Below, one piece after another: positions 8,177-15,615 of a stretch of 25,940 nucleotides of DNA. The stretch's first letter is position 1, and the number at the start of each line of letters is the position of its first letter. The notes beneath the pieces are model-generated. The model had not been told where the DNA came from and did not search any database. It worked only from the letters and a program-made list of their open reading frames with translations. Location: positions 1 through 25,940 of the forward strand of contig JAFZSA010000040.1 in NCBI GenBank assembly GCA_017619585.1, written 5' to 3'. Source of the stretch: Bacteroidaceae bacterium. GTDB lineage: Bacteria > Bacteroidota > Bacteroidia > Bacteroidales > Bacteroidaceae. The translations under genes and the position numbers were made by a program.

Positions 8177-8208
8177 TTTGGATTTCCTTAATTACTGATG
8201 TATCTTTG
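8177..8208 (+). promoter_or_regulatory. Promoter of the HU-winged-helix gene, -7 box enclosed by a dyad
   Basis: TTTG (8177-8180), 20 bp, then TATCTTTG (8201-8208) is a textbook Bacteroidota promoter. The -7 box lies in the 11-base centre of an imperfect inverted repeat: ATTTCCT-taat-TACTG (8182-8197) against CAGTAAGGAAAT (8209-8220). A protein bound to this dyad would block the -7 region. Transcription should start near 8213-8216, just before the palindrome array. Confidence 0.75.
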
Positions 8209-8225
8209 CAGTAAGGAAATTTCTA

Positions 8226-8309
8226 TTCCAAACTTTGGGATGGCGGTTTCAGAGTTTGGAATGGCCGTTCCAAACTTTGGAATATACATTCCAGACTTTG
8301 AAACAGAAA
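8226..8309 (+). repeat. Four tandem 15-bp palindromes with exact 21-bp period (operator-like array)
   Basis: Units start at 8226, 8247, 8268 and 8289, so the period is exactly 21 bp. Unit 3, TTCCAAACTTTGGAA, is a perfect palindrome around a central C. Units 1 (TTCCAAACTTTGGGA), 2 (TTTCAGAGTTTGGAA) and 4 (TTCCAGACTTTGAAA) are near-copies. The 6-bp spacers differ (tggcgg, tggccg, tataca). Twenty-one bp is two helical turns, placing all centres (8233, 8254, 8275, 8296) on one DNA face. The array lies between the predicted transcription start and the ATG at 8354, so it would be transcribed. A repeated dimer-binding site is the simplest reading; pairing between units in RNA is possible because each is self-complementary. 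Confidence 0.85.
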
Positions 8310-8353
8310 ATTTGTAACAGAGTAAAAAGAATCAAATAACCGAGGAAAATAAT

Positions 8354-9016
8354 ATGGGAAGTTATGTACTGAAAAAGATGCCGAACGGAATGGGAAAAGG
8401 TGACTGTGCCCTCTACCCCAAACTTATGATATATAATATGTTTGACGACGAGGAGGTTATCAAACGTATTCATGAATACTCACCTGCCTTTAGCGAGGGC
8501 GTGATCCGCGGTGTACTGAATGCATTGGCTTATACCATGAAGTCTGTGCTACCTATGGGGCATAGCATGAAGATTGACGGCCTGGGCGTCTTCTCGCTTG
8601 CATTGGGTTTTAATGAAGAACCAGAAGCAGGCTATACTGTTGACGACGAAACGGGCGAAGTAAAACAGAAAGAGAAATACCGTCATGTCTGCGCCAAGAA
8701 CATCAACTTCAAGGTGGATCAAAAACTCATTGACGAGATAAACAGACATACCACTTTCGAGCGACATGCCTCTGCTGTAAGTCAACGAAACTCCAACGAT
8801 TCAACATTAGAGCAAAGAAAGAATAAAGCTATCCAATTCATTGAGAAACAAGGCTTTATTATGCTTGATGAATATGCGCAGATTAACCACCTAAGTCGTA
8901 CTGGCGCCAGCAGAGAACTAAAGCACCTGACCGCTGATCCTACCTCTGGAATAAAGGAAAGAGGAAGAGGATCACATAAGGTGTGGATTTTGGCCCCAAA
9001 GGGGGCAAATGGTTAG
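8354..9016 (+). CDS. HU-like DNA-binding protein fused to a probable winged helix (220 aa)
   Basis: Residues 1-130 resemble the Bacteroidota HU/IHF-like family ('histone-like, HU-related'): MGSYVLKKMPNGMGKG at the start, a helical section about 40-65, and KIDGLGVFSLALGF (73-86), the usual HU 'G-x-F' strand region. After a polar linker (about 135-150), residues 151-213 (EQRKNKAIQFIEKQG, YAQINHLSRTGASRELKHL, GRGSHKVWIL) look like a helix-turn-helix with a wing. Ordinary HU proteins are about 90 residues and this subfamily about 130-160, so the C-terminal domain is extra. It probably binds specific DNA as well as bending it, and the palindrome array just upstream is an obvious candidate target (inference). 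It precedes the SUI1 gene by 128 bp of repeats. Confidence 0.78.
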   Translation: MGSYVLKKMPNGMGKGDCALYPKLMIYNMFDDEEVIKRIHEYSPAFSEGVIRGVLNALAYTMKSVLPMGHSMKIDGLGVFSLALGFNEEPEAGYTVDDETGEVKQKEKYRHVCAKNINFKVDQKLIDEINRHTTFERHASAVSQRNSNDSTLEQRKNKAIQFIEKQGFIMLDEYAQINHLSRTGASRELKHLTADPTSGIKERGRGSHKVWILAPKGANG

Positions 9017-9140
9017 CGGTTAGTTGAAATTTTGGGGCAAGGGGCAAGGAGCATGGAGCAAGAGGTCAGTGAAAATACTTGTCAACTGTCAACTTGTCAA
9101 CTTGTCAACTGAACTATGAACTATGAATTATGAATTAAAA
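9014..9140. repeat. Mixed low-complexity repeats between HU and SUI1 genes
   Basis: In order: GGTTAG(C/T), GGGGCAAGGGGCAAGGAGCA, CAACTGTCAACTTGTCAACTT and GAACTATGAATTATGAATT words. Four repeat families are packed into about 125 bp. No promoter box for the SUI1 gene is recognisable within it. Confidence 0.7.
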
Positions 9141-9144
9141 TACG

Positions 9145-9492
9145 ATGGAAGATTGGAAAAGTAAACTTAGCGCCCTAACGGGTGTTCCTGTGCCGGAAGT
9201 CACAGAGAAAGATATATACGAAGAAGATGATGCAGATAAGATACAGACCCTGCCACCCAAGCAGCAGAAGCTACGCCTGGCAATGGAAAGGACTGGTCGT
9301 GGTGGTAAGACCGTTACCATCATCAGAGGCTTTGTTGGCTCTGAAGATGACATGAACGCCCTATGCAAACTTCTGAAGCAGAAATGTGGTGTTGGCGGCA
9401 CAGCCAAGGACGGTGAAATCATCATTCAAGGCGACCATCGCCCTCGCCTACTGGAAATCCTGAAGAACGAGGGATACAGCAATAGCAAATAG
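9145..9492 (+). CDS. SUI1/YciH-family translation initiation factor-like protein
   Basis: The 115-residue product has an acidic N-terminal half and a C-terminal SUI1 fold: LRLAMERTGRGGKTVTIIRGF (about 45-65), then a helix (DMNALCKLLKQKCGVGGTAKDGEIIIQGDH, about 70-98) and a final helix (RLLEILKNEGY). The GRGGK-VT-I-GF and C-VGG-x-K-x-G-x-I-x-(I/L)QGDH motifs are the eIF1/SUI1 signature. Bacterial YciH proteins resemble eukaryotic eIF1 and are thought to influence start-site fidelity or repression of translation under stress; their exact role is unsettled. The length is normal. There is no obvious Shine-Dalgarno (ttaaaatacgATG), and it may be co-transcribed with the HU gene. Confidence 0.9.
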   Translation: MEDWKSKLSALTGVPVPEVTEKDIYEEDDADKIQTLPPKQQKLRLAMERTGRGGKTVTIIRGFVGSEDDMNALCKLLKQKCGVGGTAKDGEIIIQGDHRPRLLEILKNEGYSNSK

Positions 9493-9570
9493 ACCCCCTA
9501 ACCACCTTTAGGGGGAATTTTGATAAGCGAACCCATGCACTATGCACTATGAACTATGAACTATGAACTG
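9493..9570. repeat. CCCCCTAA-hairpin word and GAACTATGAACTATGAACT repeat
   Basis: CCCCCTAACCACCTTTAGGGGG (9495-9516) has complementary ends (CCCCCTAA/TTTAGGGGG) and could act as a hairpin terminator for the SUI1 gene. It is followed by CACTATG/AACTATG tandem words to about 9570. The C/G-rich word resembles those inside the HU tail and GLUG tail. Confidence 0.55.
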
Positions 9571-9601
9571 GGAAAAATCATTCATTTTTTGTTAAAAAAT
9601 G

Positions 9602-9631
9602 TTTGATTATCAAAACCTTTGTGTATATTTG
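9602..9631 (+). promoter_or_regulatory. Promoter of the 1848-aa LamG/GLUG gene
   Basis: TTTG (9602-9605), 18 bp, then TATATTTG (9624-9631) matches the Bacteroidota consensus. It implies a leader of about 220 nt before the ATG at 9855. The leader contains CAAGGAGCAAGAG (9670-9682) and CCTCTTGCCCC (about 9753-9763) repeat words that are partly complementary and could pair. Confidence 0.65.
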
Positions 9632-9854
9632 CAGCGATTAAACCTTAATATTATGAATAATATAATCAACTATTGTGTAGCAAGGAGCAAGAGATTAGCT
9701 CAGACTTCGCCCCAACTCATAGGAATATATACTGAAACACGTGTATAACTATCCTCTTGCCCCTAACCACTTGCCCCTTACCCCTATAAAAAGCCTTAAA
9801 TAAGAAAACATATTATAGCTAAACCATTATTAATTTAACTAACAAATCATTATT

Positions 9855-12800
9855 ATGAGGAAACAATTACTTTGGACATTCCTTATTGCCCTGATTGGGC
9901 TGATAGGAAACAGCATGGGCGTTTGGGCCCAGGAAGTTCCGGAACCAACCGTACAATGGAACTTCAACAATGCAGATGACCTGATGGCACCTGACAAAGG
10001 GAGCCTGAAGATGATTCCTGCTGTCTTGGGAGCTAAAAGCATTACGCTTTCTACCCTTAGCGATGCAAAGATAGTGCAGACAGACGGTCCTACCGACGTG
10101 GAAAAGGCCATTCTGGTGCCTGCCACATCTGCCCTAAAGGTAGAGCGTGCAGAAGGTGCCGAGGCTTCACAGTCCTACACCATCATGATGGACATCATGG
10201 TTACCAATGCAGGTCCTTACGATGGCCTGTTCCAGACAGACGAGAATAACGGAAACGACGGTGACCTGTTCATCCATGAAGGCAAAATCGGTATAGGTTC
10301 CTTTAGCAACGGCGGATACTTCGGGAAAATCAATGCAAATACGTGGTATCGCGTAGTTCTCACTTACCGAGACGGCAATAACATTCTCTATTTGGAGGGC
10401 AAGAAACTTATTTCTTCCGCCCCCGATGCCAATGACCGTTTTAAGATGCAGCCCTTTGGCTTCTATCTGTTCTGCGACGAGGACGGTGAGAAACAGGATA
10501 CCTACGTTTCACAGGTTGCATTCTGGGAGACATCGCTTAGCGACACCCAGATAGCTGCGCTTGGTAGTATCACTCCTCCTGTTGTAACAGAGATTGCTAC
10601 TGCCGAGGATTTGATCAACTTTGCCAAATATGTAAACGAGGAGAATACCGAGGCTAATGCTGTACTGACAGCCGACATCACCCTGACCGAACCTTGGGAG
10701 ACCCCCATAGGTATTGACGGTAAAGCCTATTCAGGCGTATTCGACGGACAGGGACACAAGATTACAGGCTTCAATGCAACAAGTGAAGGTAAGTTCGGAC
10801 TCTTTGGCGTCACCAGCTCTGCTACCATCAGTAACTTCAGTGTAGATGGTATGCTTACTGTAACGGCAGGAACAGGATCCGGAATTATCGGATGGTCAAC
10901 ATCCAGTACTATCTCTAATGTACACTCTACCCTAACCATAGCTGTTACACAAGCAGGAACTCACCATGTTGCCGGTGTAGTAGGTTCTGCACAAGGCGGT
11001 AACACCATTAGCGGATGTACCTTTACAGGCTCGCTGGAAGTTGTTACTGGCAATAACGACAACTTTGCCGGCATTGTAGCATACCTTGGAGGCGACCGTG
11101 TAGAGTATTGTACCAACTACGGTAGTATCCAATATGCCGACCTTAACTGTGCTGCAGGCGGCATCGCAGGCTACCTCAACAACACAGGTTCAACCGTAAA
11201 GGGTTGCTTGCACATAGGTTCAATCATTTGCGATGCATACGAGGGAACTCCCACATTCGGCAGTGCCATCGTAGGTAGGCTGAGGACATTTGATGCAGCA
11301 AAACTGACAGGTAACTGCTGGCTTGTAGCCAGCGCCTATGGTGCAGGCAGGAACGACAGCGGTACGGATGCCCTGACAGCCGTTAGTTTCACTGACGACC
11401 AACTGGCAACCGGTAAGGTTTGCTATGCCTTGAACGGTGATCAGAAAGAAATAGCCTGGTATCAGACTATAGGAGTTGACCAGGGACCTACACTGGATTC
11501 CACACGCGGACAAGTCTATATGGTAGGACGCAAACATTGCAACGGCGATATCTATGATGAGTCCACCTATACCAACACCTACTCAGAGTCCACTCAGGAC
11601 GACCACCATGTTGTGGACGGATTCTGCGACTATTGCGGCATCTACTTCGAGGACGGCCTGACGCCCAATGCCGACGGTTTCTACGAGATTGCAAATGCCA
11701 AGCAGCTCACATGGTTCGAGCAGAAAGTGAACAAGGGAGCTCTTGAGGCCAATGCCATCCTGACTGCCGACATCGACTTTGCCGATCTGATGCCCGAAGG
11801 CGCAATCCCAGAGGAGACAGAGATTACATGGGTGCCCATAGGCGACTGGGGACAGACCAGAGGCGTAGCCAATGCCGGCTATAAGGGTTACTTCAATGGT
11901 CAGGGGCATACCATTAAGAACCTGAACTACACTGTGACGACAACACAGAACTTCTCCGGCCTCTTTGGCGTATTGTCAACGAATGCCATTGTAGAGAACT
12001 TTACCATCTATGGTAAGATCAACAATCCCAACCGTCAGCAGTACATGGGTATGATTGGATATGCACGAGACCAGAACGTAACCATCCGCAACATTCACAG
12101 CTGTCTGAATTTCTACAACTCAAAGGCTGGCGGCAGACAGGGCGGTATCCTGGGATGCTCGGAGAATGGAACGATAAATATTGAAAACTGCACCTACTCT
12201 GGCACCTTCGAGACATCTGATGCCGGCGGAAGCGGTAACTATGGTGGAATCGTTGGTTATCTGAATAGTAACACTGCTGCTATCCTGAATATTACCAACA
12301 CGCTATTCGACGGTAAGGTTATCAACGTTAACGAGAACCCGGGCGGTTGTACATTGGGCGGTATAATAGGCTATGCAAATACTGGCGTGGGAACGCTCAG
12401 GAACTGTCTGTCTATCGGTACAGTAGAATCCACAATATGTGCCCAGATCTTTGGCAAGCTGAACGGTTCTAACTCCAAGATTTACAACTGCTACTACGTG
12501 GGCGACAATATATACGGTTCTGGAAGTGCAAAGACGGCAAATCCTGAGGAGGCAACCCTTGTTACGTCTGCCCAGCTTGCAAACGGTGAGATTACCTGGA
12601 AGCTGAACGAAGAGTCATTCATTGATCCCGTTTGGCATCAGGTTATCAGCGACGCCGCATATCCTGTTCCCTATGGCGACATCCATGGACTGGTATATCA
12701 GACAGACAACGAGGACTATGAGAACATCGACCCCGATGATCCCTCTTCTGTAGCATCCTTCATCAGTACCTGCATCACCAGAGAGAATGACTTCTTGGAG

Positions 12801-15401
12801 GATATAGTAGCATATAGGGGATTAACGGATGCATACAAGGCAGAAATCCAGTCATGGGAGAATATTACAGAGCTGGAAAAGTTCCTTACAACCTATAAGG
12901 AAGCCAACGAGATAAAGGAGAACATCAAGACATCTGCCACCAACTATGAAGCCTATGTACAGGCTTGCCAGGATGCAGCCAAGTATATAGAGGACAATCA
13001 GTTGGAGGGCGAATGGACTGAGTTCCTTCTGACTTACCTTGATCCCGATGATGAGACAGAGCCGAACAATGATTATCCCAACGGAAGCTATGCCTTCATC
13101 ATGGAGAACATGAACCTGGACGATGAAGCCATTGAGGCCGAGATGACCTTTGTGAATCAGATGCTGGAGAATGCCATCGCAGGTGGCATCACATCAGGAA
13201 CCGAGATAACCCGCCTGCTTGTTAATCCGGACTTCAAAGACGGTTACGAAGGATGGACCGTTGAATTTGAGGGCGGTACTGCCAGTGTGGCCGGCAAAAC
13301 AGAGATCATGCCTATTGCCGAGGGATTCAACAACAAGAGTTTCAATGCTTCTCAGACACTCAAGGAAATTCCTAACGGTATCTATATGACCACTGTCAAC
13401 GGTCTGTTCCGTGCCGGTACTGATGTCTTATGCCAGTTCCATGCCGGTCAGCTCTATCTGAACAATACGTACAACTATTTCATGTCTCCAGGCGAGGATT
13501 ATATCAGCCTTGACGAAGCTGAGATTGGCGTGAACTGCCTCGGAACACAGGGCGGCGATGCAGAATATTCTATTGACTATGCACCTATAGGATATGTGCC
13601 CAATGGAAGAAACGGATGTTCTGTTGCCTTCAATGCAGGACGTTACCTGAACTTCTGTGCAACCGAGGTTACAGACAGCACGCTTACAATAGGTATGCGT
13701 AACCAGGCAACCGGACTTGCCAGCGACTGGCTGCCCTTCGGAAACGTACGTGTTTACTACCTGGGTAACGAGGACGAGGCCAACGAGAAACTTGCAGATG
13801 TACTGAACGGCTTCGCTGCCCGCGCCCAAGTCATTATAGACTTTATCCATGATGATGGTGACAGGTTCAACCAGTATCCCAACGTTTCAGAAGCCCTGAA
13901 GAACCAGCTCAAGGATCTGGTGGAAGCAGTACCGAATGCAGATACCGGCAAGAAGAAGATGGCACTTATCAACAGCTTCTCTACCCTCTTTAACGATGTA
14001 CTTACCACTCGCAAGGCTTACATCGCAATGTATGACGCTGCCGACAAGCTGAATAATATCCTTATCGATATGGATGAGAAGGGTATGGTATCAGACGAAA
14101 TCTATAATCAGTGGGACAAGGAGATCATTGCAGCTCAGGATCATTATACCGATGGAGATGTCACAGCCGAAGAGGCTCTTGCCATTGCCGACAAGCTGAA
14201 CAATGCCGACCTGATAGAGATTCCCAAGGTGGATGGCGTATATCAGATTTCTACAGCAAAGCATCTGATTATCTTCGCAGGCGTTGTCAACATGGGCATG
14301 AACACCTCTGATGCTGTTCTTGTAGATGATATTGATATGACAGATTGCAGTTGGAAAGAGCCCATTGGATTCTGGGGTTCTAAGAACATTGGCTATAAGG
14401 GTCACTTCAACGGCCAAGGCCACTCCATCAGCAATTTCACTTTCTCTTCAACACAGGACTTCTACGGTCTGTTCGGCGTACTGTCAACCGATGCAATAGT
14501 CGAGAACTTCAGTATCTACGGCGAGGTTGACAACGCAGCTAATGCGCAGTACGTGGGCGTAATCGGCTATTCACGTGACCAGAACGTAACCATCCGCGAC
14601 ATCCATAGCTATGTGGACTTCATTAACGAAAGAGAAGGCGGCAGACAAGGCGGTATCCTGGGTTGTGCTGACACTGGTACAACAAACATTATACGTTGCA
14701 CATACTCTGGTACATTCAATTCAAAAGACGCCGGAGGTAGCGGTAACTATGGCGGTATTGTAGGATATGCCAACAATAACGCACTTGCCGTCCTCAACAT
14801 CACCAGTTGTCTGTTCGACGGTCAGCTCAACAACACCGCATCAGCACCCGGTAACTGTACATTTGGCGGTATGGTAGGTTACTGTAACTCTGCCACTACT
14901 ACCATTCAGAACTGTTTGTCTATCGGAACAGTAAATTCTCCCAGAAACGGCCAGTTCTTCGGTGCCCTGAATGGTGGAAACTCCAGAATGTTCAACAGCT
15001 ATTATAAAGGCGAGAATATCAACGGCTCCGGTAGTGGCCGTGTAGCAACACCTCAGGAGGCTACCAAAGTTGATGAGAAGGCACTTGCAAGCGGCGAGGT
15101 TTGCTACAAGTTAAATGGCGACCAAACCACTATCGACTGGTACCAGACCCTTGGCGAGGACAAGACTCCTGTCCTGGACAAGAGCCGTATGTTCGTACTT
15201 TATGACAAAGTGAATGGTTACTACAATGCGACCGAGGATGAGGTTGGAATTATAAATGAAGAATTAAGAGTGAAGAATGAAGAATTCACCGGCAATGTTT
15301 ACGACCTCAGTGGCCGTTTGATTAATTCTCAATCCATAATTCATAATTCAAAATTGAGAACTGGAATTTACATCCAGAATGGAAAAAAGGTTCTCTTCTA
15401 A
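9855..15401 (+). CDS. Giant secreted LamG/GLUG-repeat protein with T9SS-type tail (1848 aa)
   Basis: Domain order by eye: signal peptide (1-26, ending MGVWAQ); LamG/concanavalin-like domain (about 30-240; YTIMMDIMVTN, NTWYRVVLTYRDG); GLUG module 1 (about 248-570); CxxC linker FCDYCG near 592; GLUG module 2 (about 605-955); a charged helical linker (about 965-1105); a carbohydrate-binding-like beta domain (about 1117-1290, starting LLVNPDFKDGYEGWTVEF); a second helical segment (about 1300-1450); GLUG module 3 (about 1455-1800); tail with YDLSGR (1816-1821) and GIYIQNGKKVLF (1837-1848). Modules 2 and 3 are clear duplicates. The LamG and NPDF-type domains suggest glycan binding, so a surface adhesin or substrate-binding protein is plausible; no catalytic motif is seen. 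It is a single-gene unit with its own promoter and terminator. Repeat words (15249-15287, 15323-15360) lie in frame in the tail. Confidence 0.87.
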   Translation: MRKQLLWTFLIALIGLIGNSMGVWAQEVPEPTVQWNFNNADDLMAPDKGSLKMIPAVLGAKSITLSTLSDAKIVQTDGPTDVEKAILVPATSALKVERAEGAEASQSYTIMMDIMVTNAGPYDGLFQTDENNGNDGDLFIHEGKIGIGSFSNGGYFGKINANTWYRVVLTYRDGNNILYLEGKKLISSAPDANDRFKMQPFGFYLFCDEDGEKQDTYVSQVAFWETSLSDTQIAALGSITPPVVTEIATAEDLINFAKYVNEENTEANAVLTADITLTEPWETPIGIDGKAYSGVFDGQGHKITGFNATSEGKFGLFGVTSSATISNFSVDGMLTVTAGTGSGIIGWSTSSTISNVHSTLTIAVTQAGTHHVAGVVGSAQGGNTISGCTFTGSLEVVTGNNDNFAGIVAYLGGDRVEYCTNYGSIQYADLNCAAGGIAGYLNNTGSTVKGCLHIGSIICDAYEGTPTFGSAIVGRLRTFDAAKLTGNCWLVASAYGAGRNDSGTDALTAVSFTDDQLATGKVCYALNGDQKEIAWYQTIGVDQGPTLDSTRGQVYMVGRKHCNGDIYDESTYTNTYSESTQDDHHVVDGFCDYCGIYFEDGLTPNADGFYEIANAKQLTWFEQKVNKGALEANAILTADIDFADLMPEGAIPEETEITWVPIGDWGQTRGVANAGYKGYFNGQGHTIKNLNYTVTTTQNFSGLFGVLSTNAIVENFTIYGKINNPNRQQYMGMIGYARDQNVTIRNIHSCLNFYNSKAGGRQGGILGCSENGTINIENCTYSGTFETSDAGGSGNYGGIVGYLNSNTAAILNITNTLFDGKVINVNENPGGCTLGGIIGYANTGVGTLRNCLSIGTVESTICAQIFGKLNGSNSKIYNCYYVGDNIYGSGSAKTANPEEATLVTSAQLANGEITWKLNEESFIDPVWHQVISDAAYPVPYGDIHGLVYQTDNEDYENIDPDDPSSVASFISTCITRENDFLEDIVAYRGLTDAYKAEIQSWENITELEKFLTTYKEANEIKENIKTSATNYEAYVQACQDAAKYIEDNQLEGEWTEFLLTYLDPDDETEPNNDYPNGSYAFIMENMNLDDEAIEAEMTFVNQMLENAIAGGITSGTEITRLLVNPDFKDGYEGWTVEFEGGTASVAGKTEIMPIAEGFNNKSFNASQTLKEIPNGIYMTTVNGLFRAGTDVLCQFHAGQLYLNNTYNYFMSPGEDYISLDEAEIGVNCLGTQGGDAEYSIDYAPIGYVPNGRNGCSVAFNAGRYLNFCATEVTDSTLTIGMRNQATGLASDWLPFGNVRVYYLGNEDEANEKLADVLNGFAARAQVIIDFIHDDGDRFNQYPNVSEALKNQLKDLVEAVPNADTGKKKMALINSFSTLFNDVLTTRKAYIAMYDAADKLNNILIDMDEKGMVSDEIYNQWDKEIIAAQDHYTDGDVTAEEALAIADKLNNADLIEIPKVDGVYQISTAKHLIIFAGVVNMGMNTSDAVLVDDIDMTDCSWKEPIGFWGSKNIGYKGHFNGQGHSISNFTFSSTQDFYGLFGVLSTDAIVENFSIYGEVDNAANAQYVGVIGYSRDQNVTIRDIHSYVDFINEREGGRQGGILGCADTGTTNIIRCTYSGTFNSKDAGGSGNYGGIVGYANNNALAVLNITSCLFDGQLNNTASAPGNCTFGGMVGYCNSATTTIQNCLSIGTVNSPRNGQFFGALNGGNSRMFNSYYKGENINGSGSGRVATPQEATKVDEKALASGEVCYKLNGDQTTIDWYQTLGEDKTPVLDKSRMFVLYDKVNGYYNATEDEVGIINEELRVKNEEFTGNVYDLSGRLINSQSIIHNSKLRTGIYIQNGKKVLF

Positions 15402-15438
15402 TCCATAACAAGAAAGAGAATACTCTCAGACAATAATT

Positions 15439-15478
15439 ATCTGCGTCATGGCTTCTGTAGCTGTGGCGCAGATTTTTT
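15439..15478 (+). terminator. Strong intrinsic terminator of the giant LamG/GLUG gene
   Basis: Arms 15439-15453 (ATCTGCGTCATGGCT) and 15459-15473 (AGCTGTGGCGCAGAT) pair over 15 bp with three G-T wobbles and a 5-base loop (TCTGT), followed by six Ts (15473-15478). It is the best intrinsic terminator in the window. Confidence 0.88.
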
Positions 15479-15541
15479 ATATTTCCGTTCAAATAAAGAA
15501 AGAAATCTCCGTAATCTCTTCGTTGTTCAATTGCTAATTCG

Positions 15542-15549
15542 TACTTTTG
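15542..15549 (+). promoter_or_regulatory. -7 box for the C69 dipeptidase
   Basis: TACTTTTG fits TAnnTTTG. It overlaps the ATG at 15547 of the longest reading frame, so translation more likely begins at ATG 15616. Confidence 0.5.
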
Positions 15550-15615
15550 ATGTCTGAAAAAAAATGTATTGTCCAGCGCAAAGCGCTTAACTCCTTTTAT
15601 AAAAAATATAGCTAT

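Noticed and set aside
8182..8220. Invertible (phase-variable) promoter
   Set aside because: The inverted repeats flanking the -7 box are only 11 bp apart and imperfect; invertible promoters in Bacteroidota have longer segments and a nearby recombinase, neither seen here.
9653..9748. 31-residue ORF (MNNIINYCVARSKRL...) in the leader of the giant LamG/GLUG gene
   Set aside because: Largely made of CAAGGAGCAAGAG repeat words, with no conserved feature; a leader peptide is possible but unsupported.
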